Positions 1 through 9,730 of a DNA stretch of 64,000 bases are shown here, in pieces. Below the pieces are notes generated by a model, which was given only the letters and a program-made list of their open reading frames with translations, made no database searches and was not told where the DNA came from. Source of the DNA: an uncultured Candidatus Saccharibacteria bacterium (GTDB taxonomy: Bacteria; Patescibacteriota; Saccharimonadia; Saccharimonadales; Saccharimonadaceae). The position numbers were made by a program, and so were the translations under genes. The stretch is taken from positions 59,612 through 123,611 of the forward strand of contig CAMVCL010000001.1 of assembly GCA_947165975.1 (NCBI GenBank), in the 5' to 3' direction. Position 1 is the stretch's first letter, and each line of letters begins with the position of its first letter.

Positions 1-277
1 AGCCTATAGCATAGATAGCTAGGCCATTAGTATCATTGCAAGTAGCTTTAATGGTAGCTGAACCTATGTCTGTTTTATACTGATTATTTTGAATAGTGGT
101 AGTATGAAGTAGATTAGTACCAGTGAGAGAACAGGAGACTGGGACAGTGATGTTGATTTGGTCTACGACGTCGGTGCTGTCTGTGGCGAAAGAATAGGAA
201 GAGACAAGCAGCATACTAGAAACAATCGTACTTGATAGCAAACAAGCTATAAGAGTATATAGACCTTTAATGCTCAT
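1..277 (-). CDS. Secreted/surface protein, N-terminal part (truncated by window edge)
   Basis: Reverse-strand ORF from ATG at 277, MSIKGLYTLIACLLSSTIVSSMLLVSSYSFATDSTDVVDQINITVPVSCSL...NDTNGLAIYAIG; signal-peptide-like N-terminus, open to window edge. Confidence 0.6.
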   Translation of the reverse strand, partial: MSIKGLYTLIACLLSSTIVSSMLLVSSYSFATDSTDVVDQINITVPVSCSLTGTNLLHTTTIQNNQYKTDIGSATIKATCNDTNGLAIYAIG

Positions 278-349
278 ACTTATATTATATATTCTTATCT
301 GAGCGAGTCAACCCTGGATTTTCATTTTCGCTTATGATATACTCAAGAT

Positions 350-1282
350 ATGAGCACGGTGGGCATTGCGGAAATAGACAGTATTAAAAAACGCATTCGA
401 ATTTGTGACTATTTGGTAGTGGCACAATTATTTTTGCAGGATAATTTTCTACTAGAACGTCCGCTTGAGTTTAGTGATATTAAGGCGAGACTACTCGGTC
501 ATTGGGGAACTTGTCATGGTATCAATGTCGCCTATGCTAACTTAAAAACATATTTTAATGATAATCCAGATTTTACTTTTATCCTTGGGCCTGGACACGG
601 ATTTCCAGCCCTGCAAGCTAATTTATTTATTGATAAAGAGTTAGAAAAGATCGATAAAAATGCCACGTTAGATGAAGATGGCATTAATTATCTTTGTAAG
701 AATTTTTCTTGGCCGGATGGCTTTCCGAGCCATGCTAGTCCAATCACGCCTGGCGTCATCACAGAAGGTGGCGAACTTGGCTATGCATTAGCTAATGCCT
801 ACGGACTTGGGCTTGGTCATCCAGAAAAGACCATCGCAGTATTGATTGGTGATGGGGAATTAGAGACAGCCACAGCGATTGACTCACTTAATCTGCGTAA
901 TTTATTGACAAGTCCTAAAAATGGCACGATTATCCCAATTTTACACTTAAATGGGTACAAGATTTCTGCTCCTACTATTTATGCTAGAAAATCCGAACGA
1001 GAGTTAAACGAGATGATCCGCGGTTTTGGTTTTACGCCGGTCTGGGTAGATGGCAATAAGGTTGAGGACTTCCAGTCTGTTCTTAATAAAAACATTGATT
1101 CGCCGTTTTATATTATGAAAAATGAGAAGGGCCTAGGTGGACCCAACCGTTATCATAACGCCCATCAGATTCCGTTGAAAGAGGCAAAGACTAGCGATAA
1201 AGAGCTCAAAGAATTAGAAGAATGGCTAAGATCATATCACTTTGAGGAGCTATTTAGTCGCGAGAAAGGATTTATGCTATGA
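350..1282 (+). CDS. xfp: Phosphoketolase (XFP), N-terminal TPP-binding half
   Basis: Motifs GPGHGFPALQAN, PSHASPITPGVITEGGELGYALANA, GDGELETA, ILHLNGYKI match the phosphoketolase N-terminal domain; ends in ATGA overlap with the next ORF. Confidence 0.85.
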   Translation: MSTVGIAEIDSIKKRIRICDYLVVAQLFLQDNFLLERPLEFSDIKARLLGHWGTCHGINVAYANLKTYFNDNPDFTFILGPGHGFPALQANLFIDKELEKIDKNATLDEDGINYLCKNFSWPDGFPSHASPITPGVITEGGELGYALANAYGLGLGHPEKTIAVLIGDGELETATAIDSLNLRNLLTSPKNGTIIPILHLNGYKISAPTIYARKSERELNEMIRGFGFTPVWVDGNKVEDFQSVLNKNIDSPFYIMKNEKGLGGPNRYHNAHQIPLKEAKTSDKELKELEEWLRSYHFEELFSREKGFML

Positions 1283-2448
1283 TTAGTCGTATTGACACAC
1301 CCGGAGTTGAAATGCACTCGCCGGCTAAAAAGATTGGCAATCTCTTAACTACTGAATTTACCAAAGACCCACATTTTTATTTCTTTTCACCCGATGAAAC
1401 TACTTCTAATAAGTTCGATGAGATATTTACTGTAGAAAAACGTGCATGGGGAGATATGCCTACTAAAACTTGGGACTTGCCAGAATCTGCCGATGGGCGA
1501 ATCATCGAGATGCTGTCAGAAAATGTCTTATTCAGTGTAATGACTGGACACCTTGCCAATGGTGAAAAAGCAATGATGGGTAGTTATGAAGCATTTTTCC
1601 CAGTGATCACTTCTCAGCTATTGCAACAAATGAAATTTATTAAACAATCACTTAATGTGGAGTGGCGCAAACCTTTACCAGCTGTCAATCTATTGTCAAC
1701 TTCTACTTGCTGGAGACAAGATCATAATGGTTTCACGCATCAATCACCAGCTTTAATCTCTACTTTACTTAGCGTACCGTCAAATCTGGTCAATTGTATC
1801 TTCCCGATAGATGACGTAGCAGCCGAGGAGGCTTACCATTTTATGATTAATTCGCAAGATGTTGTAAATCTTACAACATTTGATAAAAATGATCGTCCTC
1901 GTTATATCGACTCCAATCATGCCAGATTCCAATTCGAAAATGGTGGTGCATCGATCTTTGAATTTGCTTCAGATAATGAGCCGGATTTCGTACTGGTGGC
2001 CGCTGGGGACATTGTTGCCCATGAAACCCTTGAAGCCATCAAGATTCTTAAACGTGATATGCCAGATATCAAACTACGCTTTATAAATATTAATGCGTTA
2101 TCATATCGCGCAATCGGAACCACTCAAAACAAATTATCCCAAGAGGCATTCAATGAGATGTTTACTAAAGATAAACCAATTTTGGCAAATTTTCATGGCT
2201 ATCCTGAGACTCTAGAAAACATCTTAGAAAACTATACTTCTAAACACCGTTTGCGCGTACATGGTTTTAATGAAGAAGGCTCGACTACGACTCCTTTCGA
2301 AATGCTACGCCGTAACATGGCGTCACGCTATGATTTAGCTATTGATATCGCAGCCGTCCGAAATCGCACCGACTTAGTTTCAAAATATCAAGCAGTACTA
2401 GAACAGAACCATCTGCACGCTATACAGTTCGGTGAAGACATCATATAA
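1279..2448 (+). CDS. xfp: Phosphoketolase, middle and C-terminal half
   Basis: FFSPDETTSNKF, WRQDHNGFTHQSPALI, VHGFNEEGSTTTPFEMLRRNMASRYDLAIDI are phosphoketolase middle/C-terminal domain motifs. Confidence 0.85.
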   Translation: MISRIDTPGVEMHSPAKKIGNLLTTEFTKDPHFYFFSPDETTSNKFDEIFTVEKRAWGDMPTKTWDLPESADGRIIEMLSENVLFSVMTGHLANGEKAMMGSYEAFFPVITSQLLQQMKFIKQSLNVEWRKPLPAVNLLSTSTCWRQDHNGFTHQSPALISTLLSVPSNLVNCIFPIDDVAAEEAYHFMINSQDVVNLTTFDKNDRPRYIDSNHARFQFENGGASIFEFASDNEPDFVLVAAGDIVAHETLEAIKILKRDMPDIKLRFININALSYRAIGTTQNKLSQEAFNEMFTKDKPILANFHGYPETLENILENYTSKHRLRVHGFNEEGSTTTPFEMLRRNMASRYDLAIDIAAVRNRTDLVSKYQAVLEQNHLHAIQFGEDII

Positions 2449-2472
2449 TTCTCATGATATAATATCCACATT

Positions 2473-3156
2473 ATGGAATTATTTATTTTAATAGTCGTTT
2501 TGGTGATTTTGGCTGAAACTACCTTTTTGGTAGTGCGTAAATACAAGCCAATACGAAACGGCAATCGCAAAATATATGTCGACACATCCGTCTTGATTGA
2601 CGGGCGAATTTTAAACATCGCTAGAACTGGTTTTATTGATGGAGATTTAATCATATTAAAAAGCGTATTAAGGGAGCTACAACTACTAGCCGACGGCAAG
2701 GACAATGAGAAACGCAATCGTGCTCGGGCTGGACTTAACAACGTATCTGAACTCGAACGCGTAGTCGAAGTCAATACCGAAATTTATGACGATGGGGAAG
2801 GATATAAAAAGGTTGATGATGAGCTTTTAAAATATGCCAAAGCCAATAAAGGTGCCGTACTTACAATCGATTATAACTTGATCAAAGTTGCTGAAGCCGA
2901 AAAGATTGAGACGCTAAATATTAACGATCTAGCCTTAGCCGTAAGGACAGAGTTCTTACCAGGAGAGAAAATTCGCCTTAAGATAACGGAAAAAGGCTCA
3001 AACCGCGGTCAAGGCGTAGGGCATTTATCTGATGGTACCATGGTGGTCGTTGATAAGGCTGCCAACAAAATTGGCAAAGACTTAATCGTAGAATTTGTGA
3101 GATTTCACGAAACTTCATCTGGTAAAATGATCTTTGCCAAAATCGTGCGAAAGTAA
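2473..3156 (+). CDS. PIN-TRAM domain membrane protein (YacL-like)
   Basis: N-terminal TM, PIN motif YVDTSVLIDGRI, C-terminal TRAM-like GQGVGHLSDGTMVVVDKA. Confidence 0.85.
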   Translation: MELFILIVVLVILAETTFLVVRKYKPIRNGNRKIYVDTSVLIDGRILNIARTGFIDGDLIILKSVLRELQLLADGKDNEKRNRARAGLNNVSELERVVEVNTEIYDDGEGYKKVDDELLKYAKANKGAVLTIDYNLIKVAEAEKIETLNINDLALAVRTEFLPGEKIRLKITEKGSNRGQGVGHLSDGTMVVVDKAANKIGKDLIVEFVRFHETSSGKMIFAKIVRK

Positions 3157-5892
3157 TTATTCTCCGTCACTATCGTCTTCAGTTGGTTTATTAACGGTAA
3201 CCTTCATTTCGCTTGATGTAGAATACCCGGCTGAATCAGTAATAGTAAATTTGATAGTCCTATCGGTCTCTTTTAATGTATAGCCATTGATTGTGCCATT
3301 ACCACCTAGTGAGATCCCGCCTTGTTCAACACCGTTGACATATAGTGTGTATCCGGCAATGTCATAACTACCTCGACGAATGGTAGCAACAATCTTGTCG
3401 CCACTTGTTGAGAGAGATAACTGTGGTGGCTTATAATCACAAGTATCTTTAGTGTCACGTTTGTATGGTTCTGGTACACTATAAACGTCATTACCAGTCA
3501 TAGGGTCAGTTACTTTAGTGACTTCAATCTGAATCTTTTGATCCTCTGGAGTACAATCTGCCGCTAACAAGTGATTATAGCGATTAAAGGTGAGTTTTTC
3601 TTTCTTGACGCCCGAGTTTTTAGAGGCATTGAACCAGCTCGGCCAGATATCGGTCTTACCATTAACTGATAAGGTCTGGATTCCGGCTGGCTTTGCTGGC
3701 TGATCGCCAGGTTTCCATTTTCCGTCTTTTTCATAAACTTCATGATGAATACGACTCATATATTCAGCAATTGTGAATCGGGCAATATCGTGAGTATTGG
3801 AAGTAAGACCACTACCATCATGATTGCCATTCCAAACCATCGTTGATACCACCGTAGAATAACTTTCCATAACAGAGTCCTTAGTGATATTGGCGTTTGC
3901 CGTGGTAGTAGTTCCGGTCTTTGTGGCAGTCCATATACCAGGGATTACATATCCAGCACTTTGTGAACCACCTGGAGCGTAGATGCCATAACGAGCGCTA
4001 CCATCACTAAGAATATTGGAGATCATATAGGCAACCTGTTCATCAACTACTTGCTTACCTTCTGGGTCACTCCAGGATTCAACAACCTCACCAGAAGAGT
4101 TTTTCATTTCAAGTACATAAGCAAGATCTTTATAAGCACCACCACGAGCAAGAGAGGCGTAGGCGTTGGCGTGCTCGACCATCTTTACTCCACAACCAGA
4201 GCCAATCGCGATAGATAGACCATAGCCTTCACGACCTTCGCAGTAAGCTTTATCACCTAGCTCATGCGCAATCTTAAGAGAATTTTCAATCCCGTTAATA
4301 TATAGAGCTTTAACGGCAGCGATATTCAGCGAGTGACCCAGTGAGAAACGAATTGAGACATTACCATAGAATGAGCCAGTGGCGTTAGTCAAAGAACAAC
4401 TTCCGCTATAACCAGCACAATAGAGTTTATTAATATTTTCATCTTTCAAAATCGACCCTGGTCCATAATTAATACCCTCGCGTTGCATAAATAATGGTGC
4501 GTAGTCCAAGATCGGCTTAATGGATGAGCCTGGTTCAATAATGGAGTCGGTGGTGGCATTCATTTCGCCATAAGCCTTGTTGGAAAAATCAACTGAGCCA
4601 ACCATGGCTATAACTTGAGACGTATCAACGTCAACTGAGACTAATGCAAGGTTATCGCTGTTGTTTTTGTACATATGACCGGCGCCAACCTTGACGGCAT
4701 CTTCAGCGATTTTTTGAGCACGCATATCGAGCGTGGTCTTGATGGTCCAACCACCAGCACGCATAGTCTGAATACCGTATTTTTCTTCAAGTTGTTTTTT
4801 GACCTCAAGAACAAAATGCGGAGCTAACATGTCGGCATACTGGCTAGATTCTGGCTTGATAGTATCGAGAATAGCGATTTTTTTGGTTTCCTCCGCCTCA
4901 TCTTCGGAGATATAACCCATGGTAACCATATCATCTAGTACTTTGTGTTGACGTTCGATCAACATTTCATTTCCATAAGTGTTATACGGGTTAAGTACAC
5001 CAGGGTTATTTGGAATAGCAGCAAGAAGCGATGACTCGGCTAAATTTAGATCTTTAGCATGCTTACCGAAATAGGTTTGAGCAGCAGATTCTACACCGTT
5101 ACGACGACCACCATATGGTGATTGGTTTAAATACATCGTGATAATCTGTTCTTTGTTATACATTTTCTCTAGCTCGATCGAGAGAATCAATTCTTTAATC
5201 TTACGAGTCAAACCACCACGGTTTTCACTGGCCGCCTCGTCAGAGAAATATACTTGTTTAATCAGCTGCTGAGTTAAGGTCGAGCCACCCTGTACGCCGT
5301 GACCACCCAAAGTAGACATAGTTGCACGCACGAGCGCGCCAAAGTCTACGCCAGCATGGTTATAGAAATTCTTATCCTCAATTGCGACCGTAGCCTTGTA
5401 CATATAATCGGAAATATCCTCCGCATCAACCACTAAACGGTAATCCTCACTACCGGTATCTTTCCATAAGATGTCACCGTTGCGATCTAAATAGGTATTA
5501 ACCGTTTCAGAAATTGACATTTCGTCTAGACGGATTTCATCGAGATCTTTTTTGTAATAGAGAAATAGCCCGCCAATAAAAATAACCAGGATAAGAAAAC
5601 ATGCGGCAAAGAATTTAAGTATGGCTTTTTGGCCACGCCAAGAAAACCACCACTTAAATACACGTTTTGGATGAAGCCTAGCAAAGAATCGCTTAACTGG
5701 TTCTTTAGGTAGCTTGGCTAATTCTTCAGCACGACGACGTGAATTAGCTTCTTTCTTAGCTCGATGCTTGTAACTCAAGCTCGAATAAAGATTCATATTT
5801 GATTTCGCAGTTTTCTTGGAGGATTTTGCCTTGTGTTTCTTAGACGGCAAAATAATCTCAGATTTTTTCTTAGTCATGTACATATTATACAC
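3157..5892 (-). CDS. Class A penicillin-binding protein (transglycosylase/transpeptidase)
   Basis: Transglycosylase motifs EDKNFYNHAGVDFGALVRA and GGSTLTQQLIKQ; transpeptidase SSIKP and KTGTT; single N-terminal TM. Confidence 0.93.
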   Translation of the reverse strand: MYNMYMTKKKSEIILPSKKHKAKSSKKTAKSNMNLYSSLSYKHRAKKEANSRRRAEELAKLPKEPVKRFFARLHPKRVFKWWFSWRGQKAILKFFAACFLILVIFIGGLFLYYKKDLDEIRLDEMSISETVNTYLDRNGDILWKDTGSEDYRLVVDAEDISDYMYKATVAIEDKNFYNHAGVDFGALVRATMSTLGGHGVQGGSTLTQQLIKQVYFSDEAASENRGGLTRKIKELILSIELEKMYNKEQIITMYLNQSPYGGRRNGVESAAQTYFGKHAKDLNLAESSLLAAIPNNPGVLNPYNTYGNEMLIERQHKVLDDMVTMGYISEDEAEETKKIAILDTIKPESSQYADMLAPHFVLEVKKQLEEKYGIQTMRAGGWTIKTTLDMRAQKIAEDAVKVGAGHMYKNNSDNLALVSVDVDTSQVIAMVGSVDFSNKAYGEMNATTDSIIEPGSSIKPILDYAPLFMQREGINYGPGSILKDENINKLYCAGYSGSCSLTNATGSFYGNVSIRFSLGHSLNIAAVKALYINGIENSLKIAHELGDKAYCEGREGYGLSIAIGSGCGVKMVEHANAYASLARGGAYKDLAYVLEMKNSSGEVVESWSDPEGKQVVDEQVAYMISNILSDGSARYGIYAPGGSQSAGYVIPGIWTATKTGTTTTANANITKDSVMESYSTVVSTMVWNGNHDGSGLTSNTHDIARFTIAEYMSRIHHEVYEKDGKWKPGDQPAKPAGIQTLSVNGKTDIWPSWFNASKNSGVKKEKLTFNRYNHLLAADCTPEDQKIQIEVTKVTDPMTGNDVYSVPEPYKRDTKDTCDYKPPQLSLSTSGDKIVATIRRGSYDIAGYTLYVNGVEQGGISLGGNGTINGYTLKETDRTIKFTITDSAGYSTSSEMKVTVNKPTEDDSDGE

Positions 5893-5994
5893 TAATTTGA
5901 ATTTAAAACATAATAATTTCTTTTTATGTTTAATTAAGATTAATCTTTGGACATCGGTGCTTTTTTAGTTTTATGTGTGTTATTATTAATATAT

Positions 5995-7635
5995 ATGCGA
6001 AAATTCCGTTTTAAATCGGTAGTGGCGCTCGCCAATATGAGGTTGTCGGTTAAATCGGCAGCCATGGTATTGGCATCATCGACTTTGGTTTCAGCATTGC
6101 TAGGCTTATTCCGTGATCGTTTATTAAACTCGTATTATTTAGGTACTTACCCCACAGGAATTGATGCCTATACCGCTGCGTTTACTATTCCTGATTTTAT
6201 GTTTTTTATCCTAACGAGCGGAGCTTTGTCGGTATCATTTATTCCGGTTTTTAATCAAAGACTAGCAGCTGGGAACAAGAAATCTGCTTGGGAATTATCG
6301 TCATCGCTAATTAACCTATTAGCAATCCTGACGCTGATTTCCAGTGCGCTGATCATGATTTTCGCAGATCCATTAATTCGATATGTAGTGAGCCCGGGGT
6401 TAGACGAATCAGGTATGGTACTCGCCATTAATATGACTAGAGTGATCGCGATGAACCCATTCCTATTCTCGATCGCCACAGTGATCACTTCAATTCAACA
6501 AGCTGTTGGGCGTTTCGTATTTTATGCATTTGCGCCTGCTATATATAATATAGGCATCATTATTGGAATCACTTGGTTTACTGGCGGAATCAATTTATTT
6601 GGTGTACAAATTTTTGAAGGTGGCATCATGGGTGTAGCACTTGGCGTAATTTTAGGAGCAATACTTCAACTTATTGTATCGATTATCGGTCTATTCGGTC
6701 TCGGTATGGATTATGAGTTTAAGATTTACTGGCGTAATCAAGGATTTCGCTCCATCCTAAAATTACTCCCGGCGCGTTCTTTGGACCAGGGAATTGACTA
6801 CGTCAATGGAATCGTTAATACTAATTTGTCATCCAGAATGGGAGTTGGCGCAGTACGCTCATTCAATCAGGCAACCGCTTTACATCAAATGCCTATTAAT
6901 CTAATTGGTGTAGCAATCTCTACTGCCTTCTTCCCGAAATTGACCGAAGAGCTCGGTAGCGGCGATAAAAAAGAATTTAATAATACTTTTAGACAAGCTT
7001 TACGTACGATAACTTGGATCGCCTTACCTGTTTCCGTTATCGCTTTCTTTGGCCGCGGTTATGTAACGAGTTTTATCTCTAATATCGGTAATAATGATAG
7101 CAATGGCACTATCTCCTCGATTTTAGGAGTATTATGTATTGCAATCTTTGCTCGCTCAATCTTCCATATCGCATCACGTGGGTTTTATGCTTTCCAGGAT
7201 ACTAAGACACCATTTATTGTTTCGATTTTTGCAATTGGATTAACGATCATTCTGTCAATATGGTTTTATTTACTAGGTTGGGGCGTGGATGGACTAGGCC
7301 TAGCGCAATCGCTTGGCGCGATTATTGAGATTATTATATTGCTATACATTCTACAGCGACGGTCCCATAATGAATTACTAGACAAGGCGTTCTGGCGAGG
7401 AATTTTTAGAATGCTCTGTGCGACCGCGATAACTGGTTGTGTTGCATTCTCGATGACAAAATTTATCCCACTAATGGTAACCGATACTTCCTTAGTTATT
7501 ACGATTCCAAAATTCCTAATGATATCTGGCGTTTCGGGTCTTTCATATTTACTTGCTAGCTACTTCTTGAATCTTAAAGAAGCCTTGCCAATCATTAAGT
7601 ATTTCAAGAAAATCCTCTTTAGAAACATAAAATAG
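5995..7635 (+). CDS. murJ: Lipid II flippase MurJ/MviN
   Basis: Polytopic protein with GLFRDRLLNSYYLG, SFIPVFNQ, GVAISTAFFPKLTEE, AFQDTKTPF typical of MviN; ATG at 5995 preferred over the TTG at 5947. Confidence 0.9.
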   Translation: MRKFRFKSVVALANMRLSVKSAAMVLASSTLVSALLGLFRDRLLNSYYLGTYPTGIDAYTAAFTIPDFMFFILTSGALSVSFIPVFNQRLAAGNKKSAWELSSSLINLLAILTLISSALIMIFADPLIRYVVSPGLDESGMVLAINMTRVIAMNPFLFSIATVITSIQQAVGRFVFYAFAPAIYNIGIIIGITWFTGGINLFGVQIFEGGIMGVALGVILGAILQLIVSIIGLFGLGMDYEFKIYWRNQGFRSILKLLPARSLDQGIDYVNGIVNTNLSSRMGVGAVRSFNQATALHQMPINLIGVAISTAFFPKLTEELGSGDKKEFNNTFRQALRTITWIALPVSVIAFFGRGYVTSFISNIGNNDSNGTISSILGVLCIAIFARSIFHIASRGFYAFQDTKTPFIVSIFAIGLTIILSIWFYLLGWGVDGLGLAQSLGAIIEIIILLYILQRRSHNELLDKAFWRGIFRMLCATAITGCVAFSMTKFIPLMVTDTSLVITIPKFLMISGVSGLSYLLASYFLNLKEALPIIKYFKKILFRNIK

Positions 7636-7650
7636 TGTTATAATTATGAC

Positions 7651-7938
7651 ATGAATATAAAACGCGAGGATATTATACATTTGGCTGCATTGTCAAATTT
7701 TCGTCTAGATGAAAAGGAGATTGATTCCTTGGGGCGCGATTTACAAGATATTATCAAATATATTTCACAGCTTGACAAACTGGATACTGACAATATTGAG
7801 CCTACTTATCAAGTAATAGAGATGGAGAATGTCTGGCGGGATGATGAGATTCTGCCGCAAGAAGCAGATCGTGAGGCTCTGCTCGCATTAACAAAAGAAG
7901 CAAAAGATAATCAGATAAAGGTGCCGAAAGTATTATGA
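7651..7938 (+). CDS. gatC: Asp-tRNA(Asn)/Glu-tRNA(Gln) amidotransferase subunit C
   Basis: 95 aa, IIHLAALSNFRLDEKEI...ILPQEADREALL, immediately upstream of gatA. Confidence 0.9.
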   Translation: MNIKREDIIHLAALSNFRLDEKEIDSLGRDLQDIIKYISQLDKLDTDNIEPTYQVIEMENVWRDDEILPQEADREALLALTKEAKDNQIKVPKVL

Positions 7939-9311
7939 AGATAGCTAATAAAAAAGTTACCGCTGAAAGACTAGTCCGTGATGCTTTGGAAAAAGCTAAA
8001 CATTTTGAGGATTATCACATCTTCACATTCATAGATGAAGAAGGTGCACTAAAAAAAGCCCGTGAGATTGACACAAAAATCGCCAAGGGTGAAAAAGTAG
8101 GGCGTTTGGCTGGTGTACCGTATGCTTTGAAGGATAATTTTTTGAGTCCACGTGGTGAGACTAGAGCCTCGGCACTGATGCTCGAAGGTTTCACATCACC
8201 AGTTACTGCTACCTCTGTAAAGAAATTGGAAGATGAAGGCGCCATCATGATTGGTCGTACCAATATGGATGCTTTTGCACACGGTTCTTCGACTGAGAAT
8301 TCTTATTATGGTCCAACTTTGAACTCCCATGATCGCGAGCGAGTAGCCGGCGGTTCGTCTGGAGGTTCAGCCGTAGCGGTAGCTCTAGACATTGTTGAAT
8401 TTGCTACTGGTTCAGATACTGGTGGTTCGATTCGTCAACCAGCTTCTTTTAACGGTATTTATGGTTTAAAGCCCACTTATGGTTGTATATCACGCTATGG
8501 TGTAGTAGCTATGGCATCGTCGACCGATTGTATTGGCTTCTTCACTAAAACTCTGGAAGATATGGACCTACTTATGTCAATAGCGTCAGGCCGCGATGAC
8601 AAAGATATGACTACCTTGCCGGATTTTTATGAAAAATCCGAAGGTTACACTGACAAAAAAATGCGCATTGGCGTGATCAGAGAATTCGACAATGATTCGG
8701 TCGACCAAAACATCCGTGAAGCTTTGAAGAAAAAAATTGACCTACTCAAATCTAAAGGTCACGAGATTGTTGAGTTAGATATGCCGGCACTCAAATACGG
8801 TTTAGCAGCCTATTATATTTTAGTTCCAGCCGAGGTGGCCTCCAATTTATCACGTCATGATGGCGTGCGTTACGGTTTCCGTTCTGAAAATTCTAAAGAT
8901 TTAGACTCATTGTACGAAAACTCGCGTAGCGAAGGTTTTATGCCGGAAAATAAACGTCGCATCATGATTGGCAATTTTGTGCTTTCGTCTGGTTTTTATG
9001 ATGCATATTTCCTGAAAGCGGCTAAAGCACGCACTCTGATCGTCAAGGAATATGAGCAAGCCTTCTCAAAATGTGATTTCATCTTGACGCCAGTCTCACC
9101 AAATCCCGCTTTTAAACTTGGTGAAAAAGTAAATGATCCAGTAGCGATGTATCTAGAAGATGTAATGAGCGTATCGTTAAATCTAGCCGGCGTGCCCGGT
9201 CTGGCCATTCCGGCTGGAGAAACTAAAGATGGTATTTCACTTGGGTTACAATTAGTGGGTCCAAGACGAAGCGATAAATGTTTAATTGAATTTGCAAAGG
9301 AGTTGCAATAA
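7935..9311 (+). CDS. gatA: Asp-tRNA(Asn)/Glu-tRNA(Gln) amidotransferase subunit A
   Basis: Amidase signature GGSSGGSAVAVALDIVEFATGSDTGGSIRQPASFNGIYGLKPTYG. Confidence 0.96.
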   Translation: MKIANKKVTAERLVRDALEKAKHFEDYHIFTFIDEEGALKKAREIDTKIAKGEKVGRLAGVPYALKDNFLSPRGETRASALMLEGFTSPVTATSVKKLEDEGAIMIGRTNMDAFAHGSSTENSYYGPTLNSHDRERVAGGSSGGSAVAVALDIVEFATGSDTGGSIRQPASFNGIYGLKPTYGCISRYGVVAMASSTDCIGFFTKTLEDMDLLMSIASGRDDKDMTTLPDFYEKSEGYTDKKMRIGVIREFDNDSVDQNIREALKKKIDLLKSKGHEIVELDMPALKYGLAAYYILVPAEVASNLSRHDGVRYGFRSENSKDLDSLYENSRSEGFMPENKRRIMIGNFVLSSGFYDAYFLKAAKARTLIVKEYEQAFSKCDFILTPVSPNPAFKLGEKVNDPVAMYLEDVMSVSLNLAGVPGLAIPAGETKDGISLGLQLVGPRRSDKCLIEFAKELQ

Positions 9312-9730
9312 TGGATGGTGGTGTAGTGACGTTTATTATTGCTATTCTAATCGTAGCAGTTTTGGTTTTTCTAGCGATTCTCTTAACAGGGAAACATGGT
9401 TATACATTTAATCGTGAAGTATATCAGACTAAATTTTTGGCAATTGAAAATAAATTAAATCAAAAAAATGCTGCAACTTTTATGACTACTGTAATTGAGG
9501 CAGACAAATTGCTCGACAGAGCTTTGATCGAAATGGGTGTGCCGGGTAAGACCATGGGGGAGCGCCTCAAAAAATGCGGTGATAAATTTACACACCTCAA
9601 TGCGGTATGGCGCGCGCATAAACTTCGAAACGCCCTGGCGCACGAGTCAGATCTTGAAATTAGCTATAAACAATCCTATAACGCCCTGCAAGTTTACAAA
9701 CAAGCACTTAAAGACCTAGGAGCAATCTAA
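9311..9730 (+). CDS. Membrane-anchored HEPN-like protein inside the gat operon
   Basis: One N-terminal TM then a helical domain ending LRNALAHESDLEISYKQSYNALQVYKQAL; RNALAH fits RNxxxH (Rx4H). Overlaps gatA stop and gatB start by 1 nt each (TAATG). Confidence 0.6.
   Translation: MDGGVVTFIIAILIVAVLVFLAILLTGKHGYTFNREVYQTKFLAIENKLNQKNAATFMTTVIEADKLLDRALIEMGVPGKTMGERLKKCGDKFTHLNAVWRAHKLRNALAHESDLEISYKQSYNALQVYKQALKDLGAI

Noticed and set aside
5947-5994. TTG-initiated N-terminal extension of MurJ
   Set aside because: Overlaps the promoter-like AT-rich spacer; ATG at 5995 gives a better N-terminus.
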